The notes under the pieces are model-generated. The model was not told the origin of the DNA, searched no databases, and worked only from the letters and a program-made list of their open reading frames with translations. A stretch of DNA of 26,789 nucleotides from Eubacteriales Family XIII. Incertae Sedis bacterium (GTDB lineage: Bacteria; Bacillota; Clostridia; Peptostreptococcales; Anaerovoracaceae), in contig JAISML010000089.1 in NCBI GenBank assembly GCA_031276775.1, positions 1 through 26,789 on the forward strand, written 5' to 3'. Positions 15,364-23,912 of the stretch are shown here, in pieces. Position 1 is the stretch's first letter; each line of letters starts with the position of its first letter. The position numbers and the translations under genes are program-made.

Positions 15364-16241
15364 GATCTCTGTCCGTTCTTCCCCGGCTTTGCCCGATCGA
15401 ACATCATATTGTCTATCAGCCTCGTACCGCCTATCCGCGCGGCAACGGCGAGCAACATGGATTCGGTCTCCGCGCCGACGCTTTCCAGCGTTTCCGCGTC
15501 GAGCAACTCGGCATACTCGAGCTCTGCGAGCGGTTCCGCCCCGATCGTGCGCGACACAAGATCCGTGATCGCTTGCGCGTCCCGCTCTCCCCGGTCGATG
15601 CGTTTGCCCGCCGTGGCGAGCGCCCTGTAAAGACAGGTTGCCGCCGCGCGTTCGTCCGGCGAAAGATAGACATTGCGCGAACTCATTGCGAGTCCGTCAG
15701 CCTCCCGCACCGTGGGACAGCCGATGATCTCCGTACCGAAGTTGAGGTCGCGCGCCATCTTTCGCACCACGGCGAGTTGTTGCGCGTCTTTCTCGCCAAA
15801 GTATGCGCGATCCGGGCGAACGATGTTGAACAGTTTGCCCACCACGGTCATAACGCCGCGGAAGTGATCGGGCCGCGACTTGCCGCACAGCGCCGCCGTC
15901 ATCCCATCCATATTGACATAGGTGGAGAACCCGCCGGGATAGAGCTCGGACGGCGGGGGACAGAACGCGATATCCGCGCCGGATGCCGCGCAGACAAGCA
16001 GATCCTCCGCTTCGGAGGAAGGATATTTGTCGAGATCCTCGTTTGCGCCAAATTGGAGGGGGTTGAGAAAGAGACTTACGACGGTAAGATCGTTTTCCCC
16101 CGCGCTTCGCCCGATCAAAGAGGCGTGTCCCGCGTGCAGCGCGCCCATGGTCGGCACAAAGCCGACGCTTTCGACGCTCCGGCGACGCAACGCGAGCTCC
16201 GCCCGCAGATCTTCGATTCGTTCTATTTTCCTGACATTCAT
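15360..16241 (-). CDS. panC: Pantothenate synthetase
   Basis: Joins pantoate and beta-alanine with ATP to make pantothenate in the cytoplasm. Visible motifs are VPTMGALHAGH (the HxGH nucleotide site), VSLFLNPLQFG, GKSRPDHFRGVMTVV, YFGEKDAQQL and MSSRNVYL (the KMSKS-like site). The length of 293 residues is normal. ATG at 16241 gives the usual family N-terminus; TTG at 16271 would add ten residues and overlap the panB stop. It is packed between panB and the DUF2520 gene, sharing an ATGA overlap with the latter. No panD, needed for beta-alanine, is present in the window. Confidence 0.95.
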   Translation of the reverse strand: MNVRKIERIEDLRAELALRRRSVESVGFVPTMGALHAGHASLIGRSAGENDLTVVSLFLNPLQFGANEDLDKYPSSEAEDLLVCAASGADIAFCPPPSELYPGGFSTYVNMDGMTAALCGKSRPDHFRGVMTVVGKLFNIVRPDRAYFGEKDAQQLAVVRKMARDLNFGTEIIGCPTVREADGLAMSSRNVYLSPDERAAATCLYRALATAGKRIDRGERDAQAITDLVSRTIGAEPLAELEYAELLDAETLESVGAETESMLLAVAARIGGTRLIDNMMFDRAKPGKNGQRS

Positions 16242-16267
16242 TTCCCGAAACCCGGATCGGCGGAACT

Positions 16268-17107
16268 TCAATAATCGAAGAGCTCGGCGAGCTCCGCTTC
16301 GGTGGGTCCCGATGAAAAACTGTGTTCCTCCGCCGGGAACACGCCCCGTTTTGTTTCATCGGCATAGGTTTTGAAAGCCCCGACCGCAAGCGGACCGAGA
16401 TCCGAAAAGACCTTGACGAACTTCGGGCGCATCTTGCCGTACAGATTCAGCATGTCCTGATATACGAGCACTTGACCGTCGCAACCCGCGCCGGCGCCGA
16501 TGCCTATCGTCGGTATGGAGAGTTTGTCCGTGATGATCGTTGCGATGCGGGCGGGAATCGCTTCAAGTACAACCGCGACGGCGCCGGCTTCTTCCACGCG
16601 CCGCGCATCGTCTATGAGTTGTTTCGCGGCTTCCAAGCTTTTGCCCCGCACCTTGAACCCGCCAAATGCGTTGATGGATTGCGGCGTCAGACCAATGTGC
16701 GCGAATACGGGTATCGAGGCTTCGGTAATGCGTTTGATCTGCTCCGCGACCACCGCGCCGCCCTCCAATTTGACGGCGTGCGCGCCGCCCTCCTTGATGA
16801 GTCTGCCCGCGTTCAAAACCGAGTCGTACACCGACGTCTGATAAGACATGAACGGCATATCGCCTATGACGAGCGCGTTTTCGGCGCCGCGCCTCACCGC
16901 TTTTGTGTGGTGAATCATGTCCTCCATGGTGACAGCGAGGGTGTCCTCGTATCCCAACATCACCATGCCCAGACTGTCTCCCACGAGCAGACAGTCTATT
17001 CCGGCTTCATCCATCAGTCTTGCGGTCGAGTAATCATATGCGGTAAGCATCGTGATTTTATCGCCGGCCTCTTTTTGCTGCCGGATGGTAGCAACCGTCT
17101 TTTTCAT
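16268..17107 (-). CDS. panB: 3-methyl-2-oxobutanoate hydroxymethyltransferase
   Basis: First committed step of pantothenate synthesis: transfers a hydroxymethyl group from methylene-tetrahydrofolate to 2-oxoisovalerate, giving ketopantoate. Recognisable blocks are MLTAYDYSTARLMDEAGID, LLVGDSLGMVMLGYEDTL, GDMPFMSYQ, VKLEGG, HIGLTPQS and IGIGAGAGCDGQVLV. The 279-residue length is typical. ATG at 17107 is preferred because AGGAGG (complement of 17113-17118) is five bases upstream; a GTG at 17137 is further off. It is the first gene of the pan unit, with its own consensus promoter at 17177-17205 and a palindrome in its leader. Confidence 0.96.
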   Translation of the reverse strand: MKKTVATIRQQKEAGDKITMLTAYDYSTARLMDEAGIDCLLVGDSLGMVMLGYEDTLAVTMEDMIHHTKAVRRGAENALVIGDMPFMSYQTSVYDSVLNAGRLIKEGGAHAVKLEGGAVVAEQIKRITEASIPVFAHIGLTPQSINAFGGFKVRGKSLEAAKQLIDDARRVEEAGAVAVVLEAIPARIATIITDKLSIPTIGIGAGAGCDGQVLVYQDMLNLYGKMRPKFVKVFSDLGPLAVGAFKTYADETKRGVFPAEEHSFSSGPTEAELAELFDY

Positions 17108-17123
17108 CTTTTCCTCCTTAGCT

Positions 17124-17137
17124 GTGACATTTGTCAC
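17124..17137. promoter_or_regulatory. Palindrome in the panB leader, candidate operator
   Basis: GTGACATTTGTCAC consists of two perfect 6-base arms with a TT spacer. It lies about 35-45 bases downstream of the expected transcription start and just before the ribosome binding site of panB. It could bind a dimeric repressor or, as RNA, form a small hairpin near the ribosome binding site. The regulator is unknown. Confidence 0.45.
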
Positions 17138-17176
17138 TCACCCCGGATCGTTCAAACGGATTCAATTGTTAAAATC

Positions 17177-17205
17177 ATTATATGTCCCGGCAGCCGTCTT
17201 GTCAA
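17177..17205 (-). promoter_or_regulatory. Perfect-consensus sigma-A promoter of the pan operon
   Basis: On the minus strand TTGACA (complement of 17200-17205) and TATAAT (complement of 17177-17182) are exactly 17 bases apart. The -35 box overlaps the stop codon of the preceding WecA-like gene. Transcription should start near 17170, giving a leader of about 60 bases before panB. Confidence 0.8.
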
Positions 17206-18290
17206 ACTGATTTCCCCTTGTTCCAATCCCAGATCAGGACGACGATAAACACCAATGCGACGCCGAACAGGAGAATGGATTCCACATAGAGCTTCCGTGA
17301 AAAGACGATGGCGGATATGCCCATGACGCTGCTGATCCCGTAGAGCATCAAAACGGCGCGGCGCTGTCCCATGCCGATGTACGCGAGTTGGTGGTGCAGA
17401 TGCCCCTTGTCCGCGCTGAAGATGGAACGTCTGTTTGAAATCCGCCGCAGGACGGCGAAAAATACGTCGAAGATGGGAATGCCGAGCACAAATACGGGAA
17501 CCAGGGTCGCCACGGCGGTTGCGCCTTTGGCGGGACTGATGATGGATACGGTCGCAAGCATGAAGCCGAGAAACAAGGCGCCGCTGTCGCCCATGAAGAT
17601 CTTCGCGGGATAAAAATTGAAAGGCAGAAATCCGCCGGCGGCGCCCGCGAGCGCGACCATGCACAGGGTGACCGTGTAATGACCGTGGATATAGGCCGCA
17701 TACGCGATGGACAAGGCGGCGATGGCGGCCACGCCGGCGGCAAGACCGTCCAAACCGTCGATGAGGTTGATCGTGTTCGTGATCACCACGATCCAGCCGA
17801 CCGTCACGATGAAGCCGGCGACGAGATCCCCGGACGTCCCGCCGGAAAAATTCAAACCCAGCAGACTGATGGCGGGGATGCGAATGCCGAGAAAAAATAC
17901 CGCTGCCGCGCAAAAGATCTGGCAGGCGAATTTGACGCCGGCGCCCAAACCTTTCAGATCGTCGACGACGCCCACGATATAGATGAGGATGCCGCCCAAA
18001 ACGATGACAGGGATCTTGGCAACCGGTTCCCCCTCCTGTTCGACTGCGGGAATGAACGTATGAAAAGCCAAATAAATCAGAACAAAGACAAGCGTTGCGG
18101 ACAGGAAGATGGCCATGCCGCCGAAACGGGGGATGGGCTTTCGGTGCATCCTGCGTTCGTCCTTCGGCACGTCGATGGCGCCGATCTTCGCCGACAGGCG
18201 GATGGCCGCGGGCGAGAACAACGCAGATAGGCAGAATGGCGCGGCAAAGCACAGTATTACGATCAGTCTGATGATGGTTGCGTCCGTCAT
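17202..18290 (-). CDS. WecA/TagO/MraY-type undecaprenyl-phosphate sugar-1-phosphate transferase
   Basis: A 362-residue integral membrane protein with about ten or eleven hydrophobic helices. Conserved loops are DERRMHRKPIPRFGG, VGVVDDLKG, NTINLIDGLDGLAAG, FNFYPAKIFMGDSGALFLG and DKGHLHHQL, all hallmarks of the polyprenyl-phosphate N-acetylhexosamine-1-phosphate transferase family. DKGHLHH with the early HRKPIPRFGG points to WecA/TagO rather than MraY. It should start wall teichoic acid or a surface polysaccharide by moving a sugar-1-phosphate from a UDP-sugar to undecaprenyl phosphate at the membrane. ATG at 18290 follows GGAGGGG closely. It sits 16 bases after the dCMP deaminase gene, so it belongs to the upstream minus-strand unit. 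The exact sugar cannot be read. Confidence 0.9.
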   Translation of the reverse strand: MTDATIIRLIVILCFAAPFCLSALFSPAAIRLSAKIGAIDVPKDERRMHRKPIPRFGGMAIFLSATLVFVLIYLAFHTFIPAVEQEGEPVAKIPVIVLGGILIYIVGVVDDLKGLGAGVKFACQIFCAAAVFFLGIRIPAISLLGLNFSGGTSGDLVAGFIVTVGWIVVITNTINLIDGLDGLAAGVAAIAALSIAYAAYIHGHYTVTLCMVALAGAAGGFLPFNFYPAKIFMGDSGALFLGFMLATVSIISPAKGATAVATLVPVFVLGIPIFDVFFAVLRRISNRRSIFSADKGHLHHQLAYIGMGQRRAVLMLYGISSVMGISAIVFSRKLYVESILLFGVALVFIVVLIWDWNKGKSV

Positions 18291-18306
18291 GTCCCCTCCG
18301 TCACGT

Positions 18307-18762
18307 TCAATCTTCGCTTTCGAGCATCACGATCTTCAAGCCGGCTTCCGCAAGGATCTCCACGGCGAACGCGTCCGGATAACCATCCGCAACGATGATC
18401 TTGCGTATGCCCGCGTTGATGATCATCTTGGCGCAGATGACGCACGGCTGATGGGTGATGTAGATGGTGGCGCCTTCGATGCTCTGCCCCGAGGTGGCCG
18501 CCTGAATGATGGCGTTTTGTTCGGCGTGGAGCGCCCGGCACAGTTCATGCCGCTCACCGGACGGAATCTTCAGTTTTTCGCGCAGACAACCGCCTTTCTC
18601 ATCGCAATGCGCAATGCCTTTGGGCGCGCCGTTGTAGCCGGTGGCCACGATCTGCCTGTCCTGCACGATGACCGCGCCCACCTGACGGCGCAGACAGGTG
18701 GAACGCTCCGCAGTCAACTTGGCCATGCCCATAAAGTATTCATCCCAACTCGGTCTTTCCAT
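18307..18762 (-). CDS. dCMP deaminase (ComEB-like)
   Basis: A 151-residue deaminase that converts dCMP to dUMP for thymidylate synthesis. It begins MERPSWDEYFMGMAKL and carries RRQVGAVIV, TGYNGAPKG, the zinc and catalytic motif HAEQNAII, and PCVICAKMI with the two further zinc cysteines. The additional HCDEKGGCLRE segment is a known feature of this family. ATG at 18762 has GGGAGAAG upstream; the frame extends far upstream, but that part overlaps metH and is not coding. It lies 56 bases after metH and 16 bases before the WecA-like gene. In Bacillus the relative is ComEB in the competence operon; no other com genes are present here. Confidence 0.93.
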   Translation of the reverse strand: MERPSWDEYFMGMAKLTAERSTCLRRQVGAVIVQDRQIVATGYNGAPKGIAHCDEKGGCLREKLKIPSGERHELCRALHAEQNAIIQAATSGQSIEGATIYITHQPCVICAKMIINAGIRKIIVADGYPDAFAVEILAEAGLKIVMLESED

Positions 18763-18818
18763 CTTCTTTCTTCTCCCTGCGGGACATACCCGCCGACCCC
18801 GCGAACCAAACCGACGCG

Positions 18819-21269
18819 CTACGAATTGTCTTTCGCAAACACTTCCTTTGCCACCCTCACCGTTTCCACGGCGTTGTCGCAATAGTAATCCGCACCCATC
18901 CTGTCCGCGTAGGACTGCGTCAGAACCGCGCCCCCCACGGCGACTTTGCACGTAAGCCCGGCGGCTCTGATCTGACGGATGGTTTCCTCCATGCTGACCA
19001 TGGTGGTGGTCATGAGCGCGGACAAGCCCACCAACGGGACGTCTTTCTCCCGCGCGGCTTCGACGATGCGTTCGGGCGGCACATCCTTGCCCAGATCGAT
19101 GATGTCGTACCCGTAATTCTCCAACATGGATTTCACGATGTTCTTGCCGATATCGTGAATGTCCCCTTTGACGGTGGCAAGGATGATACGCCCTTCGGAA
19201 ACGCGCGCGCCGCTCTTCTCCATCGCCTCCCGGAGTACGCCGAACGAACGTTTCACCGTATCGGCGGAACGCATCATCTGCGGCAGAAAGATCGTTCCGT
19301 CCTCATAGCGGCGGCCGATTCGCTCCATGGCCGGCACGATGACATGATCGATGATCCAAAGCGGTTCATGTTCGGTCAGCAATGCGCGCGCGGCGTCTTC
19401 CGCCCGATCTTCAAACCCGCCCTCTATGATCCCGCTGAGATCCGATTGGGTTTGCGCCGCCGCGCGCCGCGCCTCGTCCGGCGCCACGCTTTGTCCCCGG
19501 TGCGTTTCCGCGTGCCGGATATAACGCTCCGCGCCGGGATCCCTGCCGGAGAGCAACTCCGCGCTCCTGACCGCGTTCATGTACTCCGGGACGGTCGGAT
19601 CCGTGATGGGCGCGTCCAAACCCGCGTATACGGCCATGGACAGAAACGCGCCGTTGATGGACTTGCGTTCGGGCAAACCGAAAGATACATTGCTGGCGCC
19701 GAGCGTCGTTTTGACGCCGTACCGTTCCTTCGCCAGCGAAATGGCTTTCAGGGACTCCAGGACGGCGCCCGGCTCCGCGGAAACGGTCAACGCCAACATG
19801 TCGACGATGATCCGATCCTTCCCGACGCCGTACCTCGCGGCTTCGGACAAAATCCTGTCCAAGATCGCGAGCCTGTCCGCCGCCGATGCGGGGATGCCCG
19901 CCTCGTCCAGCGTAAGGGCGACGACGGCGGTTCCGTACTTCGCCACGATCGGGAAGATGGCGTCCATACTCGCCTGTTCGCCGCTGACGGAATTGACGAT
20001 CGCCTTGCCTCTGCAATATCTGACGGCCTTTTCCATGTCGGAGGGGATTTTACAGTCGATCATCAGCGGAATGTTGCCTCCGGCCGAAATGTCCCGCACG
20101 ATGCGCAGCAACGCTTCCCCCTCGTCGATCTCGGGCAAACCCGCGTTGACATTCACGATGTCCGCGCCCGCTTCCACCTGCGCCGCGGCTTCCGAAAGCG
20201 GATAAGCGTAGTCCCCGCCGATCAGCGCTTCCCTGAGCTTCTTCTTCCCCGTGGGATTGATGCGTTCTCCGATGACCCGCACGCGGCCGTCTATCGCGAC
20301 GGAGGCGGTAACGGCGCAGGCGGAAGGGCAGGAACGCGCGATCTTCTCAGCCGTCCACTCACTGCGCAACGCCGGAAATCTCGCCCGTTGCCCCGCGTCC
20401 CCGATGAGCGTCAGACGTCTGCGGAGCGCGGCGATGTGCGCGGGAACGGTACCGCAGCAACCGCCGGCCACTGCGGCGCCGGCCTCGAGGATCTCCACCA
20501 TCCGGTCGGCATATTCCTCCGCGTCCACGTCGTAATGCGTTACGCCGTTCTCCATGCGGGGCAGACCCGCGTTGGGTTGCGCCAGCACGGGGATCTTGGA
20601 GACGGCGGTCATCTCGCGGATCAGCGGCAGGATATCCGCGGGTCCCAAGGAGCAGTTGACGCCGATGGCGGCAATGCCCATGTCCTGCAACATGCGCACC
20701 GCCGTCACGGAATCGGTTCCCATGAGCATCCTGCCGTTGTTCTCGAACGTGAGGGAACAGAACACGGGCAGATCGGAATGTTCCTTGACCGCAAGAATGC
20801 CCGCTTTCAATTCGACGATGTCCGTAAAGGTTTCAAACAGGATGAGATCCGCACCCGCTTCCGTTCCGGCGATCGCCTGTTCCCGAAACAGCGCGTAAGC
20901 GGCGTCGAAATCAAAACCGCCCGCCAAATCCATCAGTTTGCCCGACGGTCCGATGTCCAAAGCCGTAAACGCGCCGCCCCCCCGGCGGCCGATGGCCGCT
21001 TTGCAATTGTCCACCGCCGCAGCGATCACCCGGCGCACCGTGTAGGCGGAGCCCTCCAGTTTCAGGCTGTTTGCCCCAAAGGTGTTGGTGGTGAGGACGT
21101 CGCTGCCCACGTCCAAATAGGACAGATGAATCCCCTGCACCACATCGGGCTTCTCTATGTTGTACGCCTCCGGCAACTCGCCTCCTGTCAGTCCCGCAGA
21201 CTGCAACGCGGTGCCCATGGCGCCGTCAAACAATACGATCTTCTTACCGAGCAACTCTGTTATTCGCAC
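18819..21269 (-). CDS. metH: Cobalamin-dependent methionine synthase, short form
   Basis: An 816-residue enzyme that moves a methyl group from methyl-tetrahydrofolate via cobalamin to homocysteine. Domain order: homocysteine S-methyltransferase (residues ~1-290, zinc cysteines in GVNCS and GGCCGT), pterin-binding domain (~320-580, with IGERINPTGKK), cobalamin cap (~610-690) and B12-binding domain with GDIHDIGKNI (axial histidine near residue 703). It ends soon after the B12 domain, so the AdoMet-dependent reactivation domain of E. coli MetH is absent, as in many anaerobes that use a separate reactivating protein. GTG at 21269 is chosen because AAAGGA is at a good distance; TTG at 21275 is too close. 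It follows the GGDEF-EAL gene after about 20 bases and continues the same unit. Confidence 0.93.
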   Translation of the reverse strand: MRITELLGKKIVLFDGAMGTALQSAGLTGGELPEAYNIEKPDVVQGIHLSYLDVGSDVLTTNTFGANSLKLEGSAYTVRRVIAAAVDNCKAAIGRRGGGAFTALDIGPSGKLMDLAGGFDFDAAYALFREQAIAGTEAGADLILFETFTDIVELKAGILAVKEHSDLPVFCSLTFENNGRMLMGTDSVTAVRMLQDMGIAAIGVNCSLGPADILPLIREMTAVSKIPVLAQPNAGLPRMENGVTHYDVDAEEYADRMVEILEAGAAVAGGCCGTVPAHIAALRRRLTLIGDAGQRARFPALRSEWTAEKIARSCPSACAVTASVAIDGRVRVIGERINPTGKKKLREALIGGDYAYPLSEAAAQVEAGADIVNVNAGLPEIDEGEALLRIVRDISAGGNIPLMIDCKIPSDMEKAVRYCRGKAIVNSVSGEQASMDAIFPIVAKYGTAVVALTLDEAGIPASAADRLAILDRILSEAARYGVGKDRIIVDMLALTVSAEPGAVLESLKAISLAKERYGVKTTLGASNVSFGLPERKSINGAFLSMAVYAGLDAPITDPTVPEYMNAVRSAELLSGRDPGAERYIRHAETHRGQSVAPDEARRAAAQTQSDLSGIIEGGFEDRAEDAARALLTEHEPLWIIDHVIVPAMERIGRRYEDGTIFLPQMMRSADTVKRSFGVLREAMEKSGARVSEGRIILATVKGDIHDIGKNIVKSMLENYGYDIIDLGKDVPPERIVEAAREKDVPLVGLSALMTTTMVSMEETIRQIRAAGLTCKVAVGGAVLTQSYADRMGADYYCDNAVETVRVAKEVFAKDNS

Positions 21270-21290
21270 ACCCAATGTTCCTTTCGCATG

Positions 21291-23027
21291 TCAACCGCCG
21301 TTTTGCGCCAGTTCCTTTCTCGCCTCGTCAAAGATGGGATCGACCGTTTTGAATTTTTCCTTGTTTTCTTCCAATTCCCGTTCGGTCAACGGCTTGGCGA
21401 ACAGGTAACCCTGATAGTAGTCCGCCCCGTTCTTCATGAGTTTTTTCATCTGCTCTTTCGTTTCCACGCCTTCGGCGATCAGCTTCATCTCCGCGGCATG
21501 CGCCAACTCCGCCAACAGATAGGACAGATATTGCTGATACTTGTCCACGACGATGTCGTCGATGAATTGTTTTTCCGTTTTGAGAATTCCCACCGGCAAA
21601 CTCTTCAAATTGTTGAAATTGGAATATCCCGTGCCGAAATCGTCCAACGCCATCTTGATCTCCAGCGCCTGCAGTCTCTCGATCGTGGTCCCCGCATACC
21701 CTCCTTTGTCGATCTCTTCGCTTTCGGTCACCTCAAGCGCAAGACTGCTGCCCGGGAAGCCGCTCTGCTGCAAAGCCATTAAGACCTTTGAAACCAACGA
21801 CTCATCCGACATCTGCGCGGGAGAGAGATTGACGTCCAGAAAGAAATCCTCCGTTTCATGCAGTTTCAGCCGTGCGCAGACGGATATCGCCTTGGACAGA
21901 ACCCAGTAACCAATGGTGCCGATGAGTCCGATCTGCTCCGCCATGCGGATGAAGATCAGCGGCGGAATGCGGCCGAACTCCGGGCTCTCCCAACGGCACA
22001 GCGCTTCGACGCCCAACCACATGCCCCGCTTGGGATCCACGATGGGCTGAAAATAGACGTCGAATCCCTGCATTCCGTTGAGCACGCAATTCTTCAGGCT
22101 GACCTCCAATTGAAAGTCCCGCTTCAGGATCATGTCCATCTCCTGATTGTAGACGGAGACGTTGCCCGATTCTTTGGAGATTTGAAGCGTCCGCTCGATG
22201 ATGGAAAGTAGCGTCTCGGGATTTTTGAATCCCGTCCGGCCATCGACGACGCACACGGACACCTTGCAGGAAATAAAGGTTTCGTCGTTGCCCGGCCTGA
22301 CTTCCCACGGATCCTTGAACCGTTCGTACAGCCTGTCCGCGAGACCGCAGGCGCTCATCATGTCCGCGTGATCGAAAAGCAGACAGAATTCATCGCCGTC
22401 CACCCTGTATATTTCAAAATTTTGCAGATTGAAACTCCGAAGCCAATCGATGACGGCTTTCATCAGCGCGTCGCCGGCATTGCGCCCGTACGCGTCGTTG
22501 ATGTAACGCAGGGAAATGTAATCGAACGCGATGATGCAATAATTCCCGCTCGCGCGCTCTTCCAAATCCTTTTCCAATTTCGTCCGATTGGGCAGATTCA
22601 AATATTTGTCGTAATACGCGAGCCGTGAAAGCTCTTCCCGCAGCAACTTTTCGTTGCTCACATCGATCACGGTAATGATATGCGCCTGTCTGCCGTCCAC
22701 CCACTCGATGACCTGTCCCGTCCAGCGTCCCCATATGCCGAGGGTCGGATTGTAAGCCTCCGTCGTCCGGGGATTCGGATCCAACACGCCGTTTCCGTCC
22801 AAATCCATGTCGCGCGGACAGAACGGGCAGGGTCCCCCGTCGAAGCCGGTCACAAATTCCCAGCATCTGCGTCCCTCCATGCGCTCACGCGCGACGCCCA
22901 ACGTCCCCGCATAGAAGTTGTTGACCATCAGGATTTCATCCGTTTTATAATCCACCACGTAGATATGCACTGCGGCCGAATCGACAAATTTCCTCAGGGC
23001 TTCCGCAGATTCAAGATGGTTTTCCAA
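21291..23027 (-). CDS. PAS-GGDEF-EAL cyclic-di-GMP protein with degenerate GGDEF
   Basis: A 578-residue signalling protein with no obvious membrane segment. The first ~130 residues look like a PAS sensor (AAVHIYVVDYKTDEILMVN) and include a cysteine group CPFCPRD. A GGDEF domain follows, but its signature is RVDGDEF, so cyclase activity is doubtful. The EAL domain has EALCRW, NLSPAQ, EVTES, LDDFGTGYSN and AEGVET, so phosphodiesterase activity is likely; the usual KID/KLD site reads KTE. TTG at 23027 is chosen because GAGGTG (complement of 23033-23038) is five bases upstream and overlaps the truA stop; GTG at 23033 sits inside that ribosome binding site. Role: probably degrades c-di-GMP in response to a PAS signal. 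Its place among housekeeping genes is unusual. Confidence 0.88.
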   Translation of the reverse strand: MENHLESAEALRKFVDSAAVHIYVVDYKTDEILMVNNFYAGTLGVARERMEGRRCWEFVTGFDGGPCPFCPRDMDLDGNGVLDPNPRTTEAYNPTLGIWGRWTGQVIEWVDGRQAHIITVIDVSNEKLLREELSRLAYYDKYLNLPNRTKLEKDLEERASGNYCIIAFDYISLRYINDAYGRNAGDALMKAVIDWLRSFNLQNFEIYRVDGDEFCLLFDHADMMSACGLADRLYERFKDPWEVRPGNDETFISCKVSVCVVDGRTGFKNPETLLSIIERTLQISKESGNVSVYNQEMDMILKRDFQLEVSLKNCVLNGMQGFDVYFQPIVDPKRGMWLGVEALCRWESPEFGRIPPLIFIRMAEQIGLIGTIGYWVLSKAISVCARLKLHETEDFFLDVNLSPAQMSDESLVSKVLMALQQSGFPGSSLALEVTESEEIDKGGYAGTTIERLQALEIKMALDDFGTGYSNFNNLKSLPVGILKTEKQFIDDIVVDKYQQYLSYLLAELAHAAEMKLIAEGVETKEQMKKLMKNGADYYQGYLFAKPLTERELEENKEKFKTVDPIFDEARKELAQNGG

Positions 23028-23036
23028 TATCACACC

Positions 23037-23912
23037 TCATTCAATTCGGTTTATATCCTCTCCTGATCGGTTCAACTCCGCCGCGCTGAAATACACGCGT
23101 TCCAAATAGAGTCCGCAGGCGGGCGCCGTATGTCCGGCACGGCTGCGCTCGCCGGACATTAAAATCTCTTTCATCCCGTCCGGACTCCTGACGCCCGCTC
23201 CGACCTCCGCAAGCGTTCCCGCGATGATCCGAACCATGTTGTACAGAAAACCGTCCCCCGTAATCCGTATGAACAACTCCGTCGTCGCGGAGGCTTCCGC
23301 CGGAGCAATCCGACCGCTCGGCTCATGGGGCGCCGCAGGCAACCGAATCGTCTTCGCGGCCCCGTCCCCGACGCCCTCCGTTTCCGAAACGCACAGGCTG
23401 TGGATCGTGCGCACCGTCGTTTTCGGTTCCTGGCCGCCCGACGCGCGAAAAGCGTTAAAGTCATGTGTGCCGGTGAGATGGGACGCCGCCTCTTTCATCT
23501 TACCTGTATTCAGCCTTTTGTTCAACCGATAACGGTAATTTCTTGTAAAAATATCGGGCGGATCGGAAATGGAGATGCGATACAGATACGTCTTGCCGAC
23601 GGCGGCGTACCGAGCGTGGAAGCCGGACGGCTTTTCGACCGCCCGTTTGACGCGCACATCCTCCAAAAGATTGTTGACCGCGACGGGTATGCGCTCCGTC
23701 GGTATCCTGAAATTTCCCGCAAAGCTCGCAGTCTGCCCATAAGCGTGGACGCCCGCGTCCGTCCGCGAGGTACCGTGCAGGTGGATGCGTTCACCGCACA
23801 CCCGCGCAAGCGCCCGTTCCAAATCGCCCTGCACCGTGCGAATCCCGGGCTGAATCTGCCAACCGTGAAATCCGCTTCCGTCATATTCCGTTTCGATCAG
23901 TACAGTCCGCAT
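23037..23912 (-). CDS. truA: tRNA pseudouridine(38-40) synthase
   Basis: Converts uridines 38-40 of tRNA anticodon arms to pseudouridine. The opening ETEYDGSGFHGWQ, the catalytic segment TSRTDAGVHA with the active aspartate, GFHARYAAVGKTYLYRI, and DGFLYNMVRIIAGTL are diagnostic. The length of 291 residues is a little above usual, because of a stretch rich in A, P and E around residues 185-210. ATG at 23912 overlaps the end of the upstream gene by 16 bases, with GAGGG just in front, suggesting coupling. It is a housekeeping gene placed in the AIR-like to WecA-like unit. Confidence 0.95.
   Translation of the reverse strand: MRTVLIETEYDGSGFHGWQIQPGIRTVQGDLERALARVCGERIHLHGTSRTDAGVHAYGQTASFAGNFRIPTERIPVAVNNLLEDVRVKRAVEKPSGFHARYAAVGKTYLYRISISDPPDIFTRNYRYRLNKRLNTGKMKEAASHLTGTHDFNAFRASGGQEPKTTVRTIHSLCVSETEGVGDGAAKTIRLPAAPHEPSGRIAPAEASATTELFIRITGDGFLYNMVRIIAGTLAEVGAGVRSPDGMKEILMSGERSRAGHTAPACGLYLERVYFSAAELNRSGEDINRIE

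Noticed and set aside
19155..21782. Open frame of 875 codons on the plus strand opposite metH
   Set aside because: It lies antisense to an unmistakable metH, lacks recognisable domains, and its composition (rich in R, H, G, D) is that of a GC-rich complementary frame.
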